From NCBI GenBank assembly GCA_020635855.1, contig JACJYZ010000004.1, positions 124,001-188,000 on the forward strand: a stretch of 64,000 bases of DNA, given 5' to 3'. The notes under the pieces are model-generated. The model was not told the origin of the DNA and did not search any database. It was given only the letters and a program-made list of their open reading frames with translations. Below, piece by piece: positions 50,270 to 58,472 of this stretch (the stretch's first letter is position 1; every line of letters begins with the position of its first letter). The DNA is from Flavobacteriales bacterium (GTDB lineage Bacteria; Bacteroidota; Bacteroidia; JACJYZ01). The position numbers and the translations under genes are program-made.

Positions 50270-51835
50270 ATGAGCCACAAAGCCGTTCTGATCATCCTCG
50301 ATGGATGGGGACTTGGCAACGGAAATCCATCCGACGCCATCGCACATGCACGTACCCCCTTCGTGGACAGCCTCTACCAAAAATACCCGCACGCCCAACT
50401 TTCCACATCGGGTGAAGACGTGGGTTTGCCCGCCGGACAAATGGGCAACTCCGAAGTAGGACACCTGAACATCGGTGCCGGCCGCATCGTGTACCAGGAC
50501 CTGGTGCGCATCAACAAAGCCATCCGGGAAGGTGAACTGGCCTCCAACCCGGTGCTGAAGGAAGCGCTGCAAAAAGCCAAAGACGGCAACAACCGCCTCC
50601 ACCTCATGGGACTCTGTTCCGACGGAGGTGTGCATTCCCATATCAACCACCTCCTCACGCTTTGCGACCTCGCCGCCAAAGAAGGCATCAATGAAGTGTA
50701 TGTGCATGCCTTCACCGACGGGCGCGACTGCGACCCCAAAAGCGGACTCGGTTTCCTGAAAACCCTCCAGGCACACCTAGAAAAAACCGGCGGTGTACTG
50801 GCACACATCGTAGGCAGATACTATGCCATGGACCGTGACAAGCGCTGGGAACGCGTGAAGGAAGCATACGACCTTATGGTACACGGAACCGGTAAAGCAA
50901 CCAAAGACATGATCGGCGCCGTGGAAGCTTCCTACAAGGAAGACATCACCGATGAATTCATCCGCCCCATCCAGAAGATCGATGATGCCGGACAACCCGT
51001 AGGACTCATCCGGGAGAACGACGTGGTGATCTGTTTCAACTACCGCACCGACCGCTGTCGTGAGATCACCATTGCGCTCACGCAACACGACATTCCCGAA
51101 CACAGCATGCGCACCCTGCCGCTGTACTATGTGACCATGACGCAGTATGACGCCACCTACAAGGATGTGCACGTCATCTTTCACAAGGACAACCTGGCTA
51201 AAACACTGGGAGAAGTATTGGCGGATGCAGGCAAAACCCAGATCCGCATCGCGGAAACGGAAAAGTACCCGCACGTGACCTTCTTCTTTTCAGGCGGAAG
51301 GGAAGCCGAATTCAAAGGAGAAAAACGCCTGATGGTAAGCTCTCCCAAGGTGGCCACCTACGACCTGCAACCCGAGATGAGTGCAGCATTGGTAACCTCC
51401 ACCATTGTTGCCGAACTGAACAAGGGAGAGACCGACTTCGTGTGTCTCAACTTCGCCAACCCCGATATGGTGGGCCATACCGGTGTGTACGATGCCATCG
51501 TGAAGGCCGTGGAAACGGTGGACGGGTGCCTGCAGCAGGTGGTGGAAGCAGGACTGAAACATGACTACCGCTTCCTCATCATCGCCGACCACGGCAATGC
51601 GGATTATGTGATCAACGCAGATGGAAGTCCGAACACCGCCCACACCACCAATCCGGTGCCCGCCATCCTGATTGATCCGGACCATACCGCGATCCGCAAC
51701 GGCATCCTGGCCGACGTGGCTCCCACCCTGCTGGCCATGATGGGCGTGGAGCAACCGGTGGAGATGACAGGACATGCATTGATCGGGGAAAAACTTCCGC
51801 AACCTTCCGGGTCATTAAAGTTTGCACGTTCATAA
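50270..51835 (+). CDS. gpmI: 2,3-bisphosphoglycerate-independent phosphoglycerate mutase
   Basis: A 521-residue Mn2+-dependent glycolytic enzyme interconverting 3- and 2-phosphoglycerate. It belongs to the alkaline phosphatase superfamily. AVLIILDGWGLG carries the first metal ligand; GQMGNSEVGHLNIGAGR contains the phospho-Ser. HAFTDGRDCDPKSG, CFNYRTDRCREIT, NFANPDMVGHTG and IADHGNADYV complete the active site. Full length. Start at ATG 50270. The M20 peptidase gene begins 55 nt downstream. Confidence 0.97.
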   Translation: MSHKAVLIILDGWGLGNGNPSDAIAHARTPFVDSLYQKYPHAQLSTSGEDVGLPAGQMGNSEVGHLNIGAGRIVYQDLVRINKAIREGELASNPVLKEALQKAKDGNNRLHLMGLCSDGGVHSHINHLLTLCDLAAKEGINEVYVHAFTDGRDCDPKSGLGFLKTLQAHLEKTGGVLAHIVGRYYAMDRDKRWERVKEAYDLMVHGTGKATKDMIGAVEASYKEDITDEFIRPIQKIDDAGQPVGLIRENDVVICFNYRTDRCREITIALTQHDIPEHSMRTLPLYYVTMTQYDATYKDVHVIFHKDNLAKTLGEVLADAGKTQIRIAETEKYPHVTFFFSGGREAEFKGEKRLMVSSPKVATYDLQPEMSAALVTSTIVAELNKGETDFVCLNFANPDMVGHTGVYDAIVKAVETVDGCLQQVVEAGLKHDYRFLIIADHGNADYVINADGSPNTAHTTNPVPAILIDPDHTAIRNGILADVAPTLLAMMGVEQPVEMTGHALIGEKLPQPSGSLKFARS

Positions 51836-51890
51836 GCTGACCACATCTCCGGTTCTTCCTATATTGCCACCCCCCAAACATCCCCGCACC

Positions 51891-53276
51891 ATGGAAACCA
51901 CATCCCCATCCGGCGTGAAAAACTACATCAACCAAAACAAAGAGCGCTTCATCGAAGAACTGTTCGCCCTGCTGCGATTGAAATCCGTGAGCGCCGACCC
52001 GGCCTACAAGGAGGAAGTATTGAAAACCGCCGAGCACGTGAAACTGTCGCTTACCGCCGCCGGTGCCGACCACGCACAGGTGATCCCCACCAAAGGTTAC
52101 CCGGTGGTGTATGCTGAAAAGATCGTGGACCCTGCATTGCCGACCGTACTGATCTACGGTCACTATGACGTGCAACCCCCCGACCCTGTGGACCTGTGGA
52201 ATTCGCCCCCGTTCGAGCCCGTGGTGAAAGACGGAAAGATATACGCGCGCGGTTCCGCCGACGACAAAGGTCAGTTCTTCATGCATGTGAAGGCTTTTGA
52301 AATGATGCACAAAACCAACAGCCTGCCCTGCAACGTAAAATTCATGATTGAAGGCGAAGAAGAAGTGGGCTCGGAAAACCTGGGCGCCTTCCTCGAAGCA
52401 GAAAAAGAAAAACTGAAAGCGGATGTGATCCTGATCTCCGACACATCCATGATCAGCACCGAAACACCCTCTATTACCGTTGGATTGCGCGGACTCAGCT
52501 ACCTACAGGTGGAAGTGACCGGCCCCAACCGCGACCTACACTCGGGCATCTACGGCGGTGCCGTGGCCAACCCGATCAACGTGCTGTGCGACATGATCCA
52601 TTCCCTGATTGATGAGAACGGGCACATCACCATCCCCGGTTTCTATGATGATGTGGTGGAACTCTCCGACGCCGAAAGGGCCGAACTGGCCAAAGCGCCC
52701 TTCGACCTGGACGCCTACAAAAAACACCTCGACATCAAGGATGTGAAAGGTGAAAAAGGATACTCCACCCCCGAACGCGTTTCCATCCGGCCCACGCTGG
52801 ATGTAAACGGCATCTGGGGCGGCTACACCGGTGAAGGTGCTAAAACGGTGATCGCCTCCAAGGCGTATGCAAAGATCTCTATGCGACTGGTGCCCAACCA
52901 AACGCCCGACAAGATCACCCAACTCTTCAAATCCCACTTCGAAGCCATCGCACCCGACAGCGTGAAGGTGAAGGTAACGCCCTTCCACGGCGGACTCCCT
53001 GTGGTGACCCCCACCCACCTCGACGCCTACCAGGCCGCAGCCAAAGCGATGGAAAAAACATTCGGCAAGAAACCCATCCCCCAGCGAAGCGGTGGCAGCA
53101 TACCCATCGTGGCGCTGTTTGAATCGGTGCTCGGACTGAAATCCATCCTGTTCGGGTTCGGACTGGACTCCGACGCGATCCACTCTCCCAACGAACACTA
53201 TGGTGTGTTCAATTACCTGAAAGGCATCGAAACCATTCCGTACTTCTTTGAGTATTTCGCGGAAGCGAGGAAGTAG
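51891..53276 (+). CDS. M20 family dipeptidase
   Basis: A 461-residue zinc metallopeptidase of the CNDP/dipeptidase branch. Metal ligands: His in YGHYDVQPP, bridging Asp in SADDKGQF, Glu pair in EGEEEVGSENL, Asp in ISDTSM, and His in DAIHSPNEHYG. The lid domain is about 210-340. No signal peptide, so cytosolic peptide hydrolysis is expected. The frame opens 69 nt upstream, but METTSPSGVKNYI is the sensible start. Located between gpmI and the 573-nt gap. Confidence 0.92.
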   Translation: METTSPSGVKNYINQNKERFIEELFALLRLKSVSADPAYKEEVLKTAEHVKLSLTAAGADHAQVIPTKGYPVVYAEKIVDPALPTVLIYGHYDVQPPDPVDLWNSPPFEPVVKDGKIYARGSADDKGQFFMHVKAFEMMHKTNSLPCNVKFMIEGEEEVGSENLGAFLEAEKEKLKADVILISDTSMISTETPSITVGLRGLSYLQVEVTGPNRDLHSGIYGGAVANPINVLCDMIHSLIDENGHITIPGFYDDVVELSDAERAELAKAPFDLDAYKKHLDIKDVKGEKGYSTPERVSIRPTLDVNGIWGGYTGEGAKTVIASKAYAKISMRLVPNQTPDKITQLFKSHFEAIAPDSVKVKVTPFHGGLPVVTPTHLDAYQAAAKAMEKTFGKKPIPQRSGGSIPIVALFESVLGLKSILFGFGLDSDAIHSPNEHYGVFNYLKGIETIPYFFEYFAEARK

Positions 53277-53362
53277 TGGAATGTCAGGCCCCGGGTACAC
53301 CGGGAGTTTCCGGGCGAGGCATGGGTCACCTTATCCATATTCCTCGTTGATGGTGATACCAA

Positions 53363-53441
53363 TTTTGAACCACATAGGCACATAGATCACAGTAGAAAAA
53401 CCACATAGTTTATGTGTGCTATGTGCCTATGTGGTTCAAAA
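53363..53441. repeat. 23-bp perfect inverted repeat with a third internal copy
   Basis: The left arm, 53363-53385, contains GAACCACATAGGCACATAG. The right arm, 53419-53441, is its exact reverse complement. The 33-nt loop carries another AAACCACATAG (53398-53408) in the left-arm direction. The arms would form a very stable hairpin or cruciform. Confidence 0.85.
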
Positions 53442-53602
53442 ATACTTGACGTCTTCATTCCTTCGGTCATCTAGACATCCTTATCCGATATCTTGTCACC
53501 AACCGCGACTAACCCCGGGGCACACCCGGGGCACACCAATCCCCGCCCCAATTCAAGTTACGAATGTATTCCATGCCAAATGAGAATACCTCATGTCTAA
53601 AT

Positions 53603-53614
53603 TTGCATATGCAA
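53603..53614. promoter_or_regulatory. 12-bp palindrome TTGCATATGCAA
   Basis: A perfect palindrome, flanked by GAATAC (53585-53590 and 53615-53620), about 235 nt upstream of the lipoprotein operon. A possible regulator site; distance makes it uncertain. Confidence 0.25.
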
Positions 53615-53849
53615 GAATACTCCTTGATTTAATATAACCGCATGCTACCGGTGTGCTGCTCCGATGAAGCAGGCCTTTCCCCTATGCCCTGCAAGCGGCA
53701 ACGCCAAAAGTCATAAAGCTTATGTTCACGCGATGCTCATTCGTAATTCGTCATTCATTCTGGCATATCATTTGCAATTTGCCCACCATTGCATTTTTTT
53801 CTACTTTGCTTATGCGTCTGTTTGTTTACCGGAAGTAATCCCCCCAGCA

Positions 53850-54737
53850 ATGACAAGAATTTCGATTGCCGGATTCATGATTGCAATTACCCTCCTGGCC
53901 TCCTGCGCCAAGGATGAGTTGGTCGTGGTTCCCGGCAATGTGCCTCCGCCAGATCCCACCGTCACCGACCTAAGCGATGATGTGCTTCAGGAGAACTACA
54001 TCAACAAAGTGTACATCAGTGTGCTGGGACGCAAGCCTACATCCATCGAACTGACCACGGGTAAAACCATCCTCAGCCAGCATGACCTTTCGGTGGCCGA
54101 CCGCAACCAGCTGCTCGATGTGGTGCTGAGTGGAAACGAATACTACTACCGGGTGTATGACCTCGCCCGCATTGAATTGCTGAACGCAGTGGACACATCC
54201 GAGATCACGCAGGACATTTTCATCTACAACCTGCTGCTCCAGGATACCGCCACCTACGGGCCCTACTTCGCCCTGATTCATCACGAGATCGACCGCCTGG
54301 AAGCGCTGAAGGAAGCACCGTCAGCATTCGCAGCAGGCAACATAGACATCATCGAATTGCACAGGCGGTGCGCCAACAACAAGATCTACGACGACATCAA
54401 CATGGGCACCGAGAACTTCGTGATTTCCATGTTCCAGAACTTCCTGCTTCGATATCCGACCACCCAGGAACTCGAGCAGGGAAAACAAATGGTGGACGGA
54501 TTCACTGCCGCGGTGTTCTATGAGACCGGCGACAGCAAAGACGATTTCCTGGATATCTTCTTCCGCTCATCCGACTACTTCGAAGGACAAGTCAGAAACC
54601 TCTACCTACGCTATCTATTTCGCGAACCCGACTCGGAGACCATGACGGCCCTGAGCCAGCAGTACAAGAAAGACAAAGATTATAAGGCCTTGCAAAAAGC
54701 CATCCTGAATACAGACGAATTCGTAGGACTCAAATAA
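53850..54737 (+). CDS. Lipoprotein with DUF4214/DUF1549-like helical repeats
   Basis: A 295-residue lipoprotein: leader MTRISIAGFMIAITLLASC, Cys 19, then a Pro-rich linker. It holds three similar helical units. The clearest are YINKVYISVLGRKPTSIELTTG with a following NEYYYRVYDLAR (about 50-110), NFVISMFQNFLLRYPTTQELEQG (about 190) and NLYLRYLFREPDSETMTALSQQ ending ILNTDEFVG (about 255-293). The R-x-P-T/D-x-x-E pattern and the 'xxSxEY/F' ends recall DUF4214 units and the DUF1549/DUF1553 domains of planctomycetes. First gene of a five-gene exported operon; the next starts 1 nt after its stop. Function unknown. Confidence 0.7.
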   Translation: MTRISIAGFMIAITLLASCAKDELVVVPGNVPPPDPTVTDLSDDVLQENYINKVYISVLGRKPTSIELTTGKTILSQHDLSVADRNQLLDVVLSGNEYYYRVYDLARIELLNAVDTSEITQDIFIYNLLLQDTATYGPYFALIHHEIDRLEALKEAPSAFAAGNIDIIELHRRCANNKIYDDINMGTENFVISMFQNFLLRYPTTQELEQGKQMVDGFTAAVFYETGDSKDDFLDIFFRSSDYFEGQVRNLYLRYLFREPDSETMTALSQQYKKDKDYKALQKAILNTDEFVGLK

Positions 54738-54738
54738 C

Positions 54739-55224
54739 ATGAAAAAGACCGCCCTCCTCCTGGCCTGTACCCTGCTGCTCGCGATCACCGCGTGCAAGAA
54801 GGATGTGACACCGGTCTACGAGATCACCGATGTGAACCTGCAACAACCTGGATCTCTGAAAGACCATGTGAAGTCGACCTTGGAGTTCATTTCCATTGCC
54901 TATTCCGACCTGTTCGACAAAACCATCACCAACGCCGAACTGGTGAACCTTGCTGTAACCTATTCGGCCTTCGGCGACAAAAAACTGATTGAGGACCTGA
55001 TCATCCGGAACTTCCTGAACAACGGCGCCCATATCCCTACCAAAACCGAAATGGACGCTGATGTAGATGGGTTCGTTCAAGGCGCTTACCGGAAGCTCTT
55101 CAACCGCGATGCCTCCAACTATGAAAAATGGTACCTGAAAGATCTGATCACAGGCGATCCACTGGTGACACCGGAAATGATTTACTACAGCATGATGACC
55201 TCCAACGAATACAGGTACTACTAG
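54739..55224 (+). CDS. Small lipoprotein, DUF4214-like
   Basis: A 161-residue lipoprotein: leader ending LLAITAC (Cys 19). The C-terminal unit FVQGAYRKLFNRDASNYEKWYLKDLI...MMTSNEYRYY is the same kind of helical repeat as in the gene before it, so the pair look like diverged partners. A mid segment (LEFISIAYSDLFDKTITNAELVNLAVTYSAFGDKKLIEDLIIRNFLNN) is also helical. It lies between the first lipoprotein (1 nt) and the DUF1501-like gene (9 nt). Function unknown. Confidence 0.68.
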   Translation: MKKTALLLACTLLLAITACKKDVTPVYEITDVNLQQPGSLKDHVKSTLEFISIAYSDLFDKTITNAELVNLAVTYSAFGDKKLIEDLIIRNFLNNGAHIPTKTEMDADVDGFVQGAYRKLFNRDASNYEKWYLKDLITGDPLVTPEMIYYSMMTSNEYRYY

Positions 55225-55233
55225 ACAGACGCC

Positions 55234-56532
55234 ATGAAAAGAAGAAGCTTCGTTAAGAAAACCATGGCCGCAACGGCAGGTGCTTTCGTAGCCCCTTACA
55301 TCCTCCCCTCCGGAAGGTTGTTTGCCGCCACCGGGGCCCGCAAAGTGGATCACGTGGTGTTCTGCATGTTTGCCGGAGGGGTCAGGAACCTGGAATCGGT
55401 GCACAAGGCCGATGGCAACCTGATGCCGCACATGTTCTCGGGAACAGAAAGCATCTCCCCGGATATTTATGCAGGGGTAAACCCGATCACGGCCAGTCCG
55501 CTTTCCCAACCGCTTCAGAAATACGGTACCCTGTTCAAGGAATTCCGTTACGCCTACGGACCCACCGGTCACTTCAACGGTCATACAACCGCACTTACCG
55601 GCGTGTACAGCAGCAACGATATCAACATCCGGGAGAATCCGAAATACCCCACCGTATTCGAATATTACCGCAAACACAACACACCCTCGATGCCCGCCAC
55701 CAACGCATGGTGGGTATCCGACAGCCTGGGATCGTACCCGCTGCTGAATTACAGCAACTACCCAGGTTACGGGGCTGCCTTCGGTGGCAACCACATCCAG
55801 CCCTCATCCTTTATCATGCAAGGTTACAACGCCCTGGCCAACCCGAGAACATTCTCGGCATCGGAACAATCGGTGATTGAAAAGGTGCGGGGCTTCTGCG
55901 ACAGCAATTTTGCCGCCCAATACCAGGCCAACGATGCAGGTGTGACCAACGACCCCACCGGCGCCTCACAGATTGATACCTTCATCAACCAATCATTCAC
56001 CGAAGCCGCATCCGGGTTGTACAATGATCCGTGGGGAATCGGCGGACTCAACGGCGACCAGTTCAACATCTTCTTTGCTGAACAGATCATCAAGGAGTTC
56101 ACCCCCGAACTGCTCGTGGTGAACATGCAGGGGGTGGATGTATGCCACACCGACTTCACAAACTACTGTAAGAACCTGAACCGGGCCAGCTATGCCACGG
56201 CACACCTGTGGAAGACCATCCAGTCGACACCGGGCATGCAAGACAACACCGTGATGATCGTAGTACCCGAACACGGCCGGAACCTCGACCCCAATACGAT
56301 TATGGATCCGTACGGAAGGTTCGCCCTCGACCACACCAATGATGATACTTCACGCGAAATCTTCTGCCTGGTGGTTGGGCCTCCCTCTGTGGTGAAACAA
56401 GACCAGGTGATCTCAAGCGTGACCGGGCAAAGCATTGACGTGGTACCCACCATCGCCAATGTGCTTGGATTTGACACCGATATTCCTGCCGGCATGCTGG
56501 CAGGCACTCCACTCTCACAAGCATTTGTGTAA
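55234..56532 (+). CDS. Tat-signal DUF1501-like protein
   Basis: A 432-residue exported protein. It begins MKRRSFVKKTMAATAGAFVA, a twin-arginine type signal. The body resembles DUF1501 and the alkaline phosphatase/sulfatase fold: VVFCMFAGGVRNLESV near 41, GHFNGHTTALTGVYSSND near 115, PELLVVNMQGVDVCHTDF near 290, and VMIVVPEHGRNLDPN with a later DHTNDDTSREIF near 345-375. The last is analogous to the SEFGRT...DH metal region of DUF1501. In planctomycetes DUF1501 proteins are encoded next to PSCyt1/DUF1549/DUF1553 proteins; here the neighbours are analogous. Enzyme activity and substrate unknown. Ends with a 1-nt overlap into the next gene. Confidence 0.75.
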   Translation: MKRRSFVKKTMAATAGAFVAPYILPSGRLFAATGARKVDHVVFCMFAGGVRNLESVHKADGNLMPHMFSGTESISPDIYAGVNPITASPLSQPLQKYGTLFKEFRYAYGPTGHFNGHTTALTGVYSSNDINIRENPKYPTVFEYYRKHNTPSMPATNAWWVSDSLGSYPLLNYSNYPGYGAAFGGNHIQPSSFIMQGYNALANPRTFSASEQSVIEKVRGFCDSNFAAQYQANDAGVTNDPTGASQIDTFINQSFTEAASGLYNDPWGIGGLNGDQFNIFFAEQIIKEFTPELLVVNMQGVDVCHTDFTNYCKNLNRASYATAHLWKTIQSTPGMQDNTVMIVVPEHGRNLDPNTIMDPYGRFALDHTNDDTSREIFCLVVGPPSVVKQDQVISSVTGQSIDVVPTIANVLGFDTDIPAGMLAGTPLSQAFV

Positions 56533-57494
56533 TGATGGCCCCAAACAAATATCGCCTGTTGGGATTCGTGCTACCGGTAGCGGCATCGGTTGCCATGCTG
56601 CTGCACGGTTGTAAAAAAGACGATTTACCTCCCAACCCGTATGACCAGGTTGATTATAACACCGGTGGCAACACAACAGACACCCTCGACCCGAACACCA
56701 TCACCGGCATACATCGCAACATCCTGCTACCCAAATGCGCAGTGCCGGGATGCCACGACGGTGTGTTCGAACCGGATTTCCGCTCGGTGCAGTCTTCCTT
56801 CACCACGCTGGTTTACCACCCGGTGGTGAAGAACAATGCCAACAATGATTTCACCTTCCGCGTGGTGCCGTTCGATACCACGAGGTCGGTGCTGTACGAA
56901 CGCATCACCAATTGCTGTTTCGTGAACCAAAACGACCGCATGCCACAGGACAACATCGGCGTGCCGCTGCCGCAGACAGACATTGATCACATCGCGGCAT
57001 GGATCATGAATGGCGCCCGTGACGTGAACGGCGATGTACCCAAATACCCCAACCTGGAACCTACGCTGAAGTCGCCGTTCTTCGTGGCTATTGACGACAA
57101 GATCCCGCCCACCGTTCTGTATTCCGATCAGAACAACCGGGTAGACAGCATCATTTACTATCCATTCCTTGTTCCAAGCAATGTAACCATGCAGCTGGTG
57201 TTTTACCCGACGGACGATAGCACCGCCATCCCCAACCTGAAAGTAAACCAGGTGAAACTGTCGCTGGATCCGGATGATTTCTCAGGCGGGTGGACCTTCA
57301 ATGCGAGCTACCTGAAGGTAGGAACCGATGAGGTATACCTGGCTTCAGTGAACACTGCGGCGCTACCTACAGACACCACCATTTTCTTCCGATATTTCAT
57401 GCAGGATGAGGATCACACACAGGTCACCCAGATCCCGACGGATGATTATGTGTATGAATACAAAACCTATTTTTCATTCCGGGTCAAACCTTAA
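56532..57494 (+). CDS. Lipoprotein with CX4CH heme-like motif (PSCyt1-like)
   Basis: A 320-residue lipoprotein (leader VASVAMLLHGC). Residues about 55-165 form a cytochrome-like domain: ITGIHRNILLPKC leads into CAVPGCH, a CX4CH spacing; the c-type standard is CX2CH. The domain ends RMPQDN...LPQTDIDHIAAWIMNGA, the usual M-P...L...I-x-x-W-I-x-x-G-A of planctomycete-type cytochrome domains, with a possible Met ligand. The rest is a beta-rich domain. Two further Cys (NCC) occur near residue 130. Heme attachment is a prediction. ATG 56532 overlaps the previous stop. Confidence 0.72.
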   Translation: MMAPNKYRLLGFVLPVAASVAMLLHGCKKDDLPPNPYDQVDYNTGGNTTDTLDPNTITGIHRNILLPKCAVPGCHDGVFEPDFRSVQSSFTTLVYHPVVKNNANNDFTFRVVPFDTTRSVLYERITNCCFVNQNDRMPQDNIGVPLPQTDIDHIAAWIMNGARDVNGDVPKYPNLEPTLKSPFFVAIDDKIPPTVLYSDQNNRVDSIIYYPFLVPSNVTMQLVFYPTDDSTAIPNLKVNQVKLSLDPDDFSGGWTFNASYLKVGTDEVYLASVNTAALPTDTTIFFRYFMQDEDHTQVTQIPTDDYVYEYKTYFSFRVKP

Positions 57495-57497
57495 CAC

Positions 57498-57944
57498 ATG
57501 AAGGCTACAATCAAAACGACCATGTTGCTGGGTACGCTCTGCGCAATGATCGCCTGTAAGAAAGACGATGTAACGATCAGTGAAGTGCCTGAGATCTCGG
57601 TTGAGTCCGTAAGTCCGGTTGCCGTGCAAGAGTTTAAGGATTCGATCGTCTTCACTGTCTCCTACAAGGATGGCGACGGTGACCTCGGCGAGAACACAGC
57701 GGGGGTTGAAAACCTTTTTATTAAGGATACCCGGAACGATGTGGTATTCGGTTACCGGATACCGCAACTGGCCCCGGACGGATCTACGATCGCCATCCAG
57801 GGTCGATTGCGCGTTACATTGAACAGTACCAGCATCACCGATCAGTCCGCCTCCCAACAGGTGGTATATGAAGTGTACGCAGTTGACCGTGCCGGGCACA
57901 CAAGCAATGTCGCCACTACCTCTGCGGTGACCGTGATGAAATAA
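57498..57944 (+). CDS. Small lipoprotein with DxDGDLG loop
   Basis: A 148-residue lipoprotein (leader GTLCAMIAC, Cys 20). The mature part is an Ig-like sandwich with VSYKDGDGDLGEN, a calcium-type loop frequent in Bacteroidota surface lipoproteins. It ends YEVYAVDRAGHTSNVATTSAVTV, typical of such domains. Three nt after the cytochrome-like gene, and the last member of the five-gene exported operon. Probably a cell-surface accessory; exact role unknown. Confidence 0.7.
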   Translation: MKATIKTTMLLGTLCAMIACKKDDVTISEVPEISVESVSPVAVQEFKDSIVFTVSYKDGDGDLGENTAGVENLFIKDTRNDVVFGYRIPQLAPDGSTIAIQGRLRVTLNSTSITDQSASQQVVYEVYAVDRAGHTSNVATTSAVTVMK

Positions 57945-57985
57945 CAGCCTGTCATGCGGGAACGCCCATCATTCATTGAAATGCG

Positions 57986-57993
57986 TACATTCG
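57986..57993 (+). promoter_or_regulatory. Possible -7 box TACATTCG
   Basis: A one-mismatch TAnnTTTG 23 nt upstream of the LEA14-like gene, separating it from the preceding operon. Confidence 0.4.
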
Positions 57994-58016
57994 CATCATC
58001 ACCGGATCTCACCCCA

Positions 58017-58472
58017 ATGAAACGATTGATTGCCTGCCTGTCGATCCTCTTTTTTTTCAGTTCGTGTTTCCATTATGAACCCGTGGTGGTAAAAGGCATG
58101 CGGTCAATGAAAATCACCAAAATGAGTGCGGATGGCATCGAAGGAGAAGTACAGATGGTGATCTTCAACCCGAACAAATTCAGCTTCAAGGTTACCGACT
58201 ACGACCTGGATATTTACCTGGGTGATATACCCGTGGGGAAAGCCAAGCTGCAGGACAAGGTGAAGGTACATGCCAACAAGGAAGACAGTTACACCTTTCA
58301 CATCAAGGGCACGTTAGGGCCTATGCTGCTGGCGTCATTGCCGTTGTTGTTATCAATGAAATCCCAGAAATCCACCCGCGTGCAGGCCAAAGGATATGTG
58401 AAGGTCAGCTCATGGGGTATCTCTAAAAAGATTGATGTTGATTTGGACGACATGATCAAACTGATGCAATGA
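58017..58472 (+). CDS. LEA14-like lipoprotein
   Basis: A 151-residue lipoprotein (leader MKRLIACLSILFFFSSC, Cys 17). It has the LEA type 2 beta-sandwich (VVVKGMRSMKITKMSADGIEGEVQMVIFNPNKFSFKVTDYDLDIYLGDIPVGKAKLQ), related to the water-stress WHy domain. Members are common in Bacteroidota envelopes; function is uncertain. The frame opens upstream, but the ATG at 58017 fits the leader. Its stop overlaps the dehydratase start (ATGA), so the two genes are coupled. Confidence 0.82.
   Translation: MKRLIACLSILFFFSSCFHYEPVVVKGMRSMKITKMSADGIEGEVQMVIFNPNKFSFKVTDYDLDIYLGDIPVGKAKLQDKVKVHANKEDSYTFHIKGTLGPMLLASLPLLLSMKSQKSTRVQAKGYVKVSSWGISKKIDVDLDDMIKLMQ

Larger units (their letters stand above)
53277..53849. 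other. 573-nt repeat-rich gap without a gene
   Basis: No credible coding sequence. It holds a 23-bp inverted repeat (53363-53441), GC-rich direct repeats CCCGGGGCACA (about 53512-53535), a 12-bp palindrome (53603-53614) and a fragment of the ATTCGTA repeat (53740-53756). The last 100 nt before 53850 are AT-rich and may carry the operon promoter, but no exact TAnnTTTG was found. Confidence 0.6.
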
